Below, piece by piece: positions 17,551 through 25,488 of a stretch of 64,000 nt of DNA. The translations under genes were made by a program, and so were the position numbers. Location of the stretch: the NCBI GenBank assembly GCA_964481425.1, contig CAYZTM010000003.1, positions 1 to 64,000 on the forward strand, read 5' to 3'. The notes below the pieces were generated by a model. That model saw only the letters and a program-made list of their open reading frames with translations. It was not told the DNA's origin and did not search any database. Position 1 is the stretch's first letter. Each line of letters opens with the position of its first letter. Source of the stretch: MKUN01 sp964481425. Lineage in GTDB: Bacteria; Bacteroidota; Bacteroidia; Chitinophagales; Chitinophagaceae.

Positions 17551-18881
17551 TATCGGTCAAATGTCAGTCGCTGTCCACGCACACTATCGTTTATCTTTCC
17601 ATCCTCATATACCAGCTCCCCGTTTACGAACGTATAGCGTACGGCCGCGGGCAGCACTTCATTCTCCAGCGGAGACCAACCGCATTTGTACAATATATTC
17701 TCTTTTGTTACGGTTGTCATGGTATCCATATCCACAAGTACGAGGTCCGCATGGTATCCTTCACGTATATAGCCCCTGTCCGGTATGCGGAAACAAGTTG
17801 CCGGGGCATGACACATTTTCTCCACTACCTTCTCAAGACGCAATTTTCCCTGTTTTGCATATTTCAGCATCAATAATAATGGATGTTGCACCAGCGGGAG
17901 CCCTGCGGGGGCATCTACATAGGGTTGTTGCTTCTCTTCCCATGTATGCGGCGCATGGTCGGTCGCAATAATATCCAGCCGGTCGTCCAGCAGGCCTTCC
18001 CAAAGGGCTTCTTTGTTTTCCGGCGCCTTAATGGCAGGATTACATTTTATCAGGTTGCCCAGCCGGGCATAGTCATCGGATGTAAAGTGCAGGTGATGCA
18101 CACATACCTCGGCAGTGATACGCTTTTCTGCAAGTGGCAGCATATTGCTGAACAACTGCAATTCTTTAGCGGTAGATATATGAAAGACATGCAGGCGCGT
18201 GTCGTGCTTTTTAGCCAGTTGCACAGCGGCAAACGAGCTTTCAAAACAGGCCTCCACATCGCGTATCAGGGGATGAAAAGAAGCATCGGTAGGGTTCGGG
18301 TATTTCTCTTTGTTAGCTTTTATGATCCGCTCATCTTCGCAATGGGTGGCTATAAGCAGCTCACTCTCAGAGAATATTTTATTCAGGGTCACATAGTTAT
18401 CTACCAGCATATTGCCCGTACTTGAGCCCATGAATATTTTTATGGCTGCTACATCCCTTTTCTTATCATTGGTGCGCAATACTTCATCCGTATTATCGTT
18501 AGACACCCCCATCATAAAGGAGTAATTGGCTACAGATGTACCCGCCGCAATAGCGAACTTCTGCTCCAGCAGTTCCTGCGTCAATGCAGGGGGCTTGGTA
18601 TTGGGCATCTCCATGAATGAGGTGACACCGCCTGCTACCGCAGCCCTGGCCTCTGTGGCAATGGTAGCTTTATGAGTAAGACCCGGCTCACGAAAATGTA
18701 CCTGATCGTCTATGACACCGGGCATCAGGTATAGTCCTTCAGCATTTATTTCACGGTAGCTTTCTTTAGGTTCTATTCCGGATGCTATTTTTTCTATCCT
18801 GCCGTTCTTTATCCACAGGTCGGTAACAAGGGTAACACCCTCGTTGACCATTGTTGCATTTTTTATTAGTATTGAAGACAT
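17550..18881 (-). CDS. pyrC: Dihydroorotase
   Basis: Catalyses the reversible ring closure of N-carbamoyl-aspartate to dihydroorotate in pyrimidine synthesis. The 443-residue amidohydrolase shows DDQVHFREPG at about residue 59, where the usual first His of the zinc H-x-H pair is Gln, a variant I associate with Bacteroidota dihydroorotases. It is followed by EMPNTKP, ATHCEDE, VFHIST and the TDHAPHT motif at about 303 with the catalytic Asp. The carbamylated-lysine segment is IKIFMGSSTG. It is co-transcribed with the MutS-like gene downstream. Confidence 0.9.
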   Translation of the reverse strand: MSSILIKNATMVNEGVTLVTDLWIKNGRIEKIASGIEPKESYREINAEGLYLMPGVIDDQVHFREPGLTHKATIATEARAAVAGGVTSFMEMPNTKPPALTQELLEQKFAIAAGTSVANYSFMMGVSNDNTDEVLRTNDKKRDVAAIKIFMGSSTGNMLVDNYVTLNKIFSESELLIATHCEDERIIKANKEKYPNPTDASFHPLIRDVEACFESSFAAVQLAKKHDTRLHVFHISTAKELQLFSNMLPLAEKRITAEVCVHHLHFTSDDYARLGNLIKCNPAIKAPENKEALWEGLLDDRLDIIATDHAPHTWEEKQQPYVDAPAGLPLVQHPLLLMLKYAKQGKLRLEKVVEKMCHAPATCFRIPDRGYIREGYHADLVLVDMDTMTTVTKENILYKCGWSPLENEVLPAAVRYTFVNGELVYEDGKINDSVRGQRLTFDR

Positions 18882-18936
18882 TAATGTTATTATAACAAAT
18901 TTATAAAGCTAATTTAGCGGAAAGTTAGGCATACGC

Positions 18937-20601
18937 ATGGAGAAAACACGGGAGATGTATAAAAAAGCTTTGTTAACCTTGCTTTGTACGATGACCGTTT
19001 GCGCGATCAAGGCACAAACTACTTATCTCCCCATCAATACCCTCGATTATGAAGTGCTAGACAAACTGGAGACAAGATCAGGACAACTGGACAGCAACCT
19101 ATTCCTCACGGATAAACCCGTTTCCCGAAAAGATGAGGTCAATTTTCTTGTAGAACAACGCAGGAATGCCCGCTTTCTCGAATTGAGCAGGATAGACAGG
19201 CATAACATCCGCCGTATGGAATCCATAAGCGGTGAATGGATGCCCGGTGAGGATGGCGCCATCGACTCAAAATTACCCTGGTTCCGCACCTTTTATCTCA
19301 AGCAACCGGACTTCGTACATGTACACACCGATGACTTTTTTCTTGTCCTCAATCCCATTGTTGGCGTAACGGGCTTTTACGAAAAAAACAATACTGCAAA
19401 TCCCTTATACCTTAACAGCAGGGGCATTGAGGTACGCGGGCGCATAACTGACAAACTTGGCTTTTATACATGGTTTACCGACAACCAGGAGAAACCCATA
19501 TCCTATATTGCCGACTGGGCCAATAAGCGCCAGGCAGTGCCCGGTGCCGATTATTACCAAACCCCGGCAGCAAATAAATACGATTATCTCCTCGCCGGTG
19601 GCTACATTGATTTCGCGCTGATCAAGAACCACATCAATATTACCTTCGGTTACGATAAACATTTTATCGGCGATGGTATCCGTTCCTTGATCCTTAGCGA
19701 TTTTGCGACAGGTTCACCTTTTTTAAAGATAAGTTCCCGCATAGGCAGGTTTAGGTACCAAAACCTATTCCTCGAGCTCGTATCCCCTTATACCAGGGGT
19801 ACTGATCGTGTACTACCAAAAAAATACGCTGCTATACACCACCTGAGCATGAATGCCTCAAAATGGCTTAACCTCGGCATATTCGAGAGCACTATGTTCA
19901 GCACACGCGACTTTGACCCCGGCTACCTGAACCCCGTAATATTTTACCGGAGCGTAGAATATGCATCGGGTAGCAATACCAATGTAAATGCAGGCCTTAA
20001 CTTCAAAGCCATCGTGCTAAAGCACCTGCAGTTCTATGGGCAGTTTCTCCTCAACGAAGGCAATGGAAGCAGATATGGGATACAGGCAGGAGGCAAATAC
20101 TTTGACGTAGCCGGCATAAAGAACCTCGATATACAGGGCGAGCTAAACTATGTGCGTCCTTATACCTATGCTGCGAAAGACAGCTCAGCCAGCTTCACAC
20201 AATACAACCAACCGCTGGCCCACCCCCTAGGTGCAAATTTCGCAGAAATAATAGGTATCATACGCTACCAACCACTCAGCCACCTGTACACTATGCTGAA
20301 AGGAATGTATTACATACAGGGCGCCGATACGGGCAGCATCAATTATGGCAACGACATATTTCGCAGTACAGATACTGAGAGCCCTACTGCAAATACCGGT
20401 TTGATCAATGGCAACAATGCCAATTGTGCTCTTGTCAACCTGAATATATCGTACGAATTGCGACCCAATCTCTTCTTCGACGCCGGGGCAACCTACCGGA
20501 GATATTCTTATGCCGATGGCCTGCTGCCAACCACGAGCAATACTTATGGGTATTTTGGCATTCGGCTGAATTTCATAAGGAGGAGCTACGACCAGTTTTA
20601 A
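18937..20601 (+). CDS. Wzi-like outer-membrane capsule assembly protein
   Basis: A 554-residue protein with a signal sequence (KKALLTLLCTMTVCAIKAQ). A helical pre-barrel segment contains LDSNLFLTDKPVSR and VEQRRNAR. The rest is barrel strands such as GIEVRGRITDKLGFYTWFTD, HINITFGYDKHFIGDG and SHLYTMLKGMYYIQG. The GYDKHFIGDGIRSLILSDF segment and overall order match the Wzi/capsule-assembly family of outer-membrane lectin barrels. No capsule genes are adjacent, so surface-glycan attachment is inferred from the family. Start 18937 is used; ATG 18955 sits directly at the signal peptide and is equally plausible. Confidence 0.72.
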   Translation: MEKTREMYKKALLTLLCTMTVCAIKAQTTYLPINTLDYEVLDKLETRSGQLDSNLFLTDKPVSRKDEVNFLVEQRRNARFLELSRIDRHNIRRMESISGEWMPGEDGAIDSKLPWFRTFYLKQPDFVHVHTDDFFLVLNPIVGVTGFYEKNNTANPLYLNSRGIEVRGRITDKLGFYTWFTDNQEKPISYIADWANKRQAVPGADYYQTPAANKYDYLLAGGYIDFALIKNHINITFGYDKHFIGDGIRSLILSDFATGSPFLKISSRIGRFRYQNLFLELVSPYTRGTDRVLPKKYAAIHHLSMNASKWLNLGIFESTMFSTRDFDPGYLNPVIFYRSVEYASGSNTNVNAGLNFKAIVLKHLQFYGQFLLNEGNGSRYGIQAGGKYFDVAGIKNLDIQGELNYVRPYTYAAKDSSASFTQYNQPLAHPLGANFAEIIGIIRYQPLSHLYTMLKGMYYIQGADTGSINYGNDIFRSTDTESPTANTGLINGNNANCALVNLNISYELRPNLFFDAGATYRRYSYADGLLPTTSNTYGYFGIRLNFIRRSYDQF

Positions 20602-20623
20602 TTTCAGATATACTATTCTAATA

Positions 20624-20655
20624 AAAAAGTCCCGCAGAACAATGCGGGACTTTTT
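20624..20655. terminator. Bidirectional terminator between the Wzi-like gene and groL
   Basis: Stem AAAAAGTCCCGCA / TGCGGGACTTTTT with a 6-nt GAACAA loop and U-tracts in both directions. It lies between two convergent stop codons. Confidence 0.9.
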
Positions 20656-20676
20656 CTATAAAAACAGAGGATACTA

Positions 20677-22317
20677 TTAATAACCCATGTCCATACCGGC
20701 ACCCGGCATACCATGTGAATGACCTGCAGCTTCTTTAGGCTGCGGCTTATCGGCTATTACGCATTCGGTGGTCAGCAGCATGCTGGCTATCGAAGCAGCA
20801 TTTTCCAATGCCACACGGCTCACCTTGGTTGGGTCAATAACACCTGCTGCCAGCATATTCTCATATGTTTCAGTACGTGCATTGAAGCCAAAGTCTGCTT
20901 TGCCTTCTTTTATTTTCTGTACCACTATCGAGCCTTCGATACCTGCATTAGCCACTATCTGGCGAATGGGTTCTTCCACAGCGCGACGCACGATAGCAAT
21001 ACCGGTTGTCTCATCATGATTATCACCCTTCATACCTTCCAGTGAATCTATCGAGCGGATATAAGCTACACCACCACCCGGTACTATGCCTTCTTCCACA
21101 GCAGCGCGTGTTGCGTGCAATGCATCATCCACGCGGTCTTTCTTCTCTTTCATTTCCACTTCAGATGCAGCACCTACATACAGTACAGCTACACCACCGC
21201 TCAGCTTGGCAAGACGTTCCTGCAGCTTTTCACGATCATAGTCGCTGGTAGTGCTTTCTATCTGCGATTTTATCTGGTTCACACGGCCGGTGATATTATC
21301 TTTTTCACCTTTACCGCCTACTACGGTAGTGTTGTCTTTATCTATGGTGATGCTCTCAGCCTGGCCAAGATATGCCATAGAAGCATTTTCCAGCTTATAA
21401 CCCTGGTCTTCGCTGATTACGGTACCGCCTGTCAGCACAGCTATATCCTGCAGCATTTCCTTACGGCGATCGCCAAAGCCCGGAGCTTTAACGGCTGCTA
21501 TCTTCAGCGAGCCGCGCAGCTTGTTAACTACTAATGTAGCCAGCGCTTCACCATCCACATCTTCTGCTATGATCAGCAGCGGGCGACCCGTCTGTACAAC
21601 ACCTTCCAGTATCGGCAATACATCTTTCAGGGTGCTTATCTTCTTATCGTAGATAAGGATGTATGGATTCTGCAGTTCCACCTGCATTTTTTCAGTGTTG
21701 GTTACGAAATAAGCGCTCAGGTAACCGCGGTCGAACTGCATACCTTCTACCACTTCTACTGTAGTTTCAGTGCCTTTCGCTTCTTCCACGGTTATCACAC
21801 CTTCGTTACCCACTTTTGCCATAGCTTCAGCTATCAGCTTACCTATTTCATTGTCGTTGTTGGCAGAGATGGATGCTACCTGTTCTATCTTCTTATTATC
21901 GTTACCTACTTTTTCCGATTGTTTCTTCAGGTTCTCAACCACAGCTGCAACGGCTTTATCTATACCGCGCTTCAGGTCCATCGGGTTAGCGCCTGCGGCT
22001 ACGTTCTTCAGGCCTTCTGTAATGATAGCCTGTGCCAGCACAGTTGCAGTAGTAGTACCATCGCCTGCTACATCGGCCGTTTTTGAGGCCACTTCTTTTA
22101 CCATCTGGGCGCCCAGGTTCTCTATGGCGTCTTCCAGTTCTATTTCTTTTGCTACGGTCACACCATCTTTGGTTATACCCGGTGCACCGAATTTCTTTTC
22201 TATTACCACGTTACGGCCTTTAGGACCCAGGGTCACTTTTACCGCATCAGCCAGTACATCCACGCCGCGCTTCATCTTGTTGCGCGCATCTGTATCAAAA
22301 AAGAGTTGTTTTGCCAT
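20677..22317 (-). CDS. groL: Chaperonin GroEL (60 kDa)
   Basis: ATP-driven folding chamber subunit. The 546-residue protein starts at MAKQLFFDTDAR (ATG 22317; an upstream in-frame start would add a spurious nine residues). Hallmarks are VKVTLGPKGRNV, KDGVTVAKEIELED, VAGDGTTTATVLAQAI at about 84-98, GDRRKEMLQDIA, and EEGIVPGGGVAYIR with the conserved GGG. The tail is GHSHGMPGAGMDMGY, a short variant of the GGM-rich tail. It follows groS after 101 nt; a weak CCCC/GGGG hairpin lies in that spacer. Confidence 0.98.
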   Translation of the reverse strand: MAKQLFFDTDARNKMKRGVDVLADAVKVTLGPKGRNVVIEKKFGAPGITKDGVTVAKEIELEDAIENLGAQMVKEVASKTADVAGDGTTTATVLAQAIITEGLKNVAAGANPMDLKRGIDKAVAAVVENLKKQSEKVGNDNKKIEQVASISANNDNEIGKLIAEAMAKVGNEGVITVEEAKGTETTVEVVEGMQFDRGYLSAYFVTNTEKMQVELQNPYILIYDKKISTLKDVLPILEGVVQTGRPLLIIAEDVDGEALATLVVNKLRGSLKIAAVKAPGFGDRRKEMLQDIAVLTGGTVISEDQGYKLENASMAYLGQAESITIDKDNTTVVGGKGEKDNITGRVNQIKSQIESTTSDYDREKLQERLAKLSGGVAVLYVGAASEVEMKEKKDRVDDALHATRAAVEEGIVPGGGVAYIRSIDSLEGMKGDNHDETTGIAIVRRAVEEPIRQIVANAGIEGSIVVQKIKEGKADFGFNARTETYENMLAAGVIDPTKVSRVALENAASIASMLLTTECVIADKPQPKEAAGHSHGMPGAGMDMGY

Positions 22318-22418
22318 TTGTATCTTTATTTTGCTCCCGTCCACTGAAAGGAAACGAGAAAAGTTATTATTAATTTTATTTCAGATCTAATAAGGAAAGC
22401 CCCTCCGGGGGTTTGGGG

Positions 22419-22700
22419 TTATACTATCGCCAGTATATCACTCTCGCGCATTATCAGGTAGTCCTCACCTTCCAGCGATATCTCGGTACCTGCATATTTG
22501 CCATACAATACCGTGTCGCCCGATTTTACGGTCATCGGTTCGTCCTTTTTTCCCGGGCCGGCAGCTATGATAGTGCCGCGCTGGGGTTTTTCTTTTGCAG
22601 TGTCAGGGATAATAATGCCGCCGGCTGTCTTTTCTTCTGCCGCAGCGGGTTTAACGATCACCCTGTCGTGTAGCGGAGTAATGTTTACTTTGTTAGCCAT
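22419..22700 (-). CDS. groS: Co-chaperonin GroES (10 kDa)
   Basis: A 93-residue lid of the GroEL chamber, with the mobile loop TAGGIIIPDTAKEKPQRG at about 26-43 and the conserved C-terminal DYLIMRESDILAIV. It is first in the groS-groL operon. No CIRCE repeat is present upstream; instead a GG-N10-GA element with a nearby dyad is seen at 22754-22793. Confidence 0.97.
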   Translation of the reverse strand: MANKVNITPLHDRVIVKPAAAEEKTAGGIIIPDTAKEKPQRGTIIAAGPGKKDEPMTVKSGDTVLYGKYAGTEISLEGEDYLIMRESDILAIV

Positions 22701-22753
22701 GTTTGATTTCTATTTTTAAATTTTTAAGATCTTAATTTTCGTATCATAGCCCA

Positions 22754-22793
22754 TCAGTTTTTGTGCCAGCGGGGCCGGGGCTGCAAATGTCAG
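22754..22793 (-). promoter_or_regulatory. Candidate alternative-sigma promoter and dyad upstream of groS
   Basis: On the minus strand, CTGACATTTGCAG (22793-22781), a near-dyad, is followed after 12 nt by TGGCACAAAAACTGAT. That has the GG-N10-G spacing of a sigma-54-like -24/-12 element, but GA instead of GC at -12. The element ends about 53 nt before the groS ATG. No TAnnTTTG box or CIRCE was found. Heat-shock function is inferred from the gene it precedes. Confidence 0.3.
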
Positions 22794-22883
22794 TCAATTT
22801 TTCAGAAATTCCCGTATTGATTTATAAAAATTCGCCATGTAAAAAGGTCATTTTTTCAGGACTACTGCATTACTGGCTTTCAT

Positions 22884-22914
22884 TTTGACAGGAAAGCAGC
22901 AGGCCTTACATTTG
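22884..22914 (+). promoter_or_regulatory. Full Bacteroidota promoter (TTTG-N19-TACATTTG) for the peroxiredoxin gene
   Basis: TTTG at 22884-22887 and TACATTTG at 22907-22914 are separated by exactly 19 nt, the classic sigma-ABfr arrangement. The predicted start site is about 7 nt before the ATG at 22928. Confidence 0.8.
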
Positions 22915-22927
22915 ACAAAAACGAACC

Positions 22928-23398
22928 ATGGCCATACAAACAGGACAACAAGCCCCTGATTTTACCCTCAGGGATAATGAAAAGAACAAAGTGACACTCA
23001 GCGAACAGAAAGGTAAGAACGTAGTATTACTGTTCTTCCCTCTGGCATTTACCAGTGTTTGCACCAAAGAACTTTGCTACATGAGAGATAACATAAATAT
23101 GTATAATGACCTCAATGCACAGGTTTATGGCATATCTGTCGACTCGCTCTACTCACTCAATAAATTCAAAGAAGAACAAAACCTCAATTTTCCCCTGCTA
23201 AGCGATTTCAATAAAGAAGTATCTACCGCATACGATTGCCTTTACGATACCTTCTCTAACGATATGAGGGGCGTATCCAAAAGGGCTGCCTTTGTACTCG
23301 ATAGGGACGGCATCGTGCGCTATGCTGAAGTATTGGAAAATGCAGGTGAATTACCCAACTTCAGCGCGATCGAACAAAGCTTAAATTCCCTGGGATAA
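22928..23398 (+). CDS. Peroxiredoxin (AhpC/TSA superfamily, BCP/AhpE-like)
   Basis: A 156-residue thiol peroxidase. The domain begins GQQAPDFTLRDNEKNKVTL. The peroxidatic cysteine lies in PLAFTSVCTKELCYM (about residue 47), with a second Cys five residues later, and the PVFDxx-like end is RAAFVLDRDGIVRYAE. The FTSVCTKEL form resembles AhpE and BCP rather than the AhpC at 46480. It detoxifies peroxides in the cytoplasm, reduced by thioredoxin or a similar donor. It is monocistronic, with a clear promoter and a perfect 16-bp terminator. Confidence 0.88.
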   Translation: MAIQTGQQAPDFTLRDNEKNKVTLSEQKGKNVVLLFFPLAFTSVCTKELCYMRDNINMYNDLNAQVYGISVDSLYSLNKFKEEQNLNFPLLSDFNKEVSTAYDCLYDTFSNDMRGVSKRAAFVLDRDGIVRYAEVLENAGELPNFSAIEQSLNSLG

Positions 23399-23467
23399 AT
23401 CACTGTATCTATTGGTTTGCTCCCCATTGCAACATAGTGAAATAGCCAAACAAGTATTGGTTCTTTT

Positions 23468-23504
23468 AATAGAGAAGCCCCTGTATTGCAGGGGCTTCTC
23501 TATT
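23468..23504 (+). terminator. Rho-independent terminator after the peroxiredoxin gene
   Basis: A perfect 16-bp stem (AATAGAGAAGCCCCTG / CAGGGGCTTCTCTATT) with a TATTG loop, followed by TTAGT. It lies 70 nt past the stop codon. Confidence 0.85.
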
Positions 23505-23577
23505 TTAGTATTTGCATTATGTTTTTTTGGCATTTTATCAGAAATATGTATTAATTTTCTGTTAAAATCTCTTATTT

Positions 23578-24552
23578 ATGAAGAAACTAACTGTACCTCT
23601 GATTTTAATGGTCTTCTTCGCTCTGCCCTCAAGAGCGCAGTACATCGACAACGGCTCCATGGAGCACTGGCACCAGCTTACCAGTCCTATTTTCACTTAC
23701 GTTCCCGACTCTAACTGGTATACGCTTGACTCCCAGATAGCCGCGATAGGCTTATTCCTCAACGCATCTGATACTTTTGATGAACAGGTATACCAAACCA
23801 ACTATGCACATGATGGCGCGATTGGAGCTAAACTCTGGAGCAAACACCAGGGTGCACCTGATACTACATTTGGTATCATAACAGCGCTTTTGTCAAATTG
23901 CCGCGACTCGGTAGACTTTGCAGCGGTACTCGCCGGTGCAGATCCACTCAACGCACTTTATTTCGTAGGTGGCACGCCAATAACTGCCGCACAGCGCCCG
24001 GGCACTGTAAATATGTGGGTCAAATACTATCCCAATGGTAATGACACTGCACACATAATTGTAAATGTATTGAATTCGAGTGGCGCTGTGATAGGAACAG
24101 CAGATTCTATGATAACCAATACTATTAACGCTTTTGGGTATGTAACACCACATATCACCTATTCCTCGACCGATACCAGTGCTACACTCCAGGTTATCAT
24201 TACAAGCTCGCCACTGGGTGTAAATGCGGCCAAGGATAGTACGATAATGTACGTTGACCAGATAGACTACACCCCTCTGCCGCCAACGGGCATTGCACAA
24301 ACAACTGCTCAGCAAAATGCAGTGCAGTTCTATCCCAACCCCAGCACAGGTATCGTGTACCTGCATACCAATATTGCAGGCGACCTAAGCTGGCAGGTAT
24401 TTAACACTGCCGGACAAGTAGTAGTGAACAAGACACTTGCTGCGCACAACAGGGAAGACCTTTCTCAGCTACCTGCAGGCACTTATTTCTACAATATCCT
24501 GAACAGTAAAGGAGAAGTGGTGCAAAAAGATAAATTCACCCTCGTGAAATAG
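23578..24552 (+). CDS. Secreted protein with T9SS type A sorting domain
   Basis: A 324-residue protein with a signal peptide (KKLTVPLILMVFFALPSRAQ). The N-terminal module reads YIDNGSMEHW... and contains TNYAHDGAIGAKLWSK and GTVNMWVKYYPNGNDTAHIIV. This is a beta-sandwich that looks like the carbohydrate-binding-like domains often found at this position in Bacteroidota. The last 75 residues are a Por-type sorting domain (VQFYPNPSTG, LPAGTYFYNI, KFTLVK) that directs export by the type IX system and surface anchoring or release. The ligand is unknown. Confidence 0.8.
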   Translation: MKKLTVPLILMVFFALPSRAQYIDNGSMEHWHQLTSPIFTYVPDSNWYTLDSQIAAIGLFLNASDTFDEQVYQTNYAHDGAIGAKLWSKHQGAPDTTFGIITALLSNCRDSVDFAAVLAGADPLNALYFVGGTPITAAQRPGTVNMWVKYYPNGNDTAHIIVNVLNSSGAVIGTADSMITNTINAFGYVTPHITYSSTDTSATLQVIITSSPLGVNAAKDSTIMYVDQIDYTPLPPTGIAQTTAQQNAVQFYPNPSTGIVYLHTNIAGDLSWQVFNTAGQVVVNKTLAAHNREDLSQLPAGTYFYNILNSKGEVVQKDKFTLVK

Positions 24553-24567
24553 AAAGAAACACTTGAT

Positions 24568-24602
24568 AAAGAAGGGTCCCGCAATTAGCGGGACCCTTCT
24601 TT
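24568..24602. terminator. Bidirectional terminator between the T9SS protein gene and ppx
   Basis: A 15-bp stem, AAAGAAGGGTCCCGC / GCGGGACCCTTCTTT, with an AATTA loop. It is shared by two convergent genes and touches the ppx stop codon. Confidence 0.9.
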
Positions 24603-25486
24603 TATACTGCAGCCAGTTCTTTGTACATTATTTTGATCAGGCCGTCGGCCAGGCCTATCTTAGGCACGTATATTTCATCTGCATCTGCCCAGCGCATAAT
24701 GGATATATAGATCTGCAGGGCGGGTACTATAACATCAGCACGGTCGTCGCGGAAATGGTAAAGATGCTTCCGCTCCTCAACAGTAGTATAGCTTAGCTCT
24801 TTGTAATAATCCTTCAGCAGTTCTACCGGTAGTGGCTTACCCTCTTTACGTTTCGATATCGAAAAGATCTTATTGATATTGCCCCCGGTACCTATCGCTT
24901 CTATAGGCTGGTAATCCTTCACATGAGTCTTTACGAACCACTTCATATGCTCCCATTGTTCATCGGTCACCTTATCATGCAGCACACGTATGGTGCCTAT
25001 ATTGAAAGACTCTTTGAAAATCAGCTGGTTTTGCGAGTACAAAGTTATCTCGGTACTGCCGCCACCTACATCCACATACAGGTACGATTTATTAAGGCTC
25101 AGGTACTCGGCTATATGTGTTTCGTAAAGTATGTTGGCTTCCTCCAGTCCGCTGATGATAGATACTTTCAAACCAGTGACTGCCTCTGCTTCGGCCAATA
25201 TCTCCTTGCTGTTGGTCGCATCACGCATCGCCGATGTGGCACAAGCCCTGTAGTGCTCCACTTTATAGATATCCATCAGCAATTTGTAAGCCTTAAGCGT
25301 ATCTATGAGCAGTGTCTTTTTTTCATCACTGATGAAGCCTTTATCGAACACATCGAAACCCAGGCGCAGCGGTATGCGCAGCAACGTTAGTTTGGTATAA
25401 TCAACGGTTCCATCTTTATATGCCGAGGCTTCCGATATCAGCAGTCTTGCAGCATTCGACCCTATGTCAATAGCAGCGAGTATCAA
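24602..25486 (-). CDS. ppx: Exopolyphosphatase (Ppx/GppA family)
   Basis: A 294-residue protein of the sugar-kinase/Hsp70 actin fold. It begins AAIDIGSNAARLLI (phosphate-1 loop), has ATSAMRDATNS, the phosphate-2 loop YVDVGGGSTEITLY at about 140, and GTGGNINKIFSISKR. The length matches the short, catalytic-core-only Ppx/GppA proteins of Bacteroidota. It removes terminal phosphates from polyphosphate or converts pppGpp to ppGpp; the sequence does not decide which. It starts 2 nt after ppk1, so synthesis and breakdown of polyphosphate are co-transcribed. Confidence 0.88.
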   Translation of the reverse strand: MILAAIDIGSNAARLLISEASAYKDGTVDYTKLTLLRIPLRLGFDVFDKGFISDEKKTLLIDTLKAYKLLMDIYKVEHYRACATSAMRDATNSKEILAEAEAVTGLKVSIISGLEEANILYETHIAEYLSLNKSYLYVDVGGGSTEITLYSQNQLIFKESFNIGTIRVLHDKVTDEQWEHMKWFVKTHVKDYQPIEAIGTGGNINKIFSISKRKEGKPLPVELLKDYYKELSYTTVEERKHLYHFRDDRADVIVPALQIYISIMRWADADEIYVPKIGLADGLIKIMYKELAAV

Positions 25487-25488
25487 AC

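Noticed and set aside
20677..22344. N-terminal extension of GroEL from 22344
   Set aside because: The added MDGSKIKIQ is not found in GroEL; the canonical MAKQLFFD start is at 22317.
22701..22927. CIRCE operator upstream of groS
   Set aside because: No TTAGCACTC-N9-GAGTGCTAA or close variant is present.
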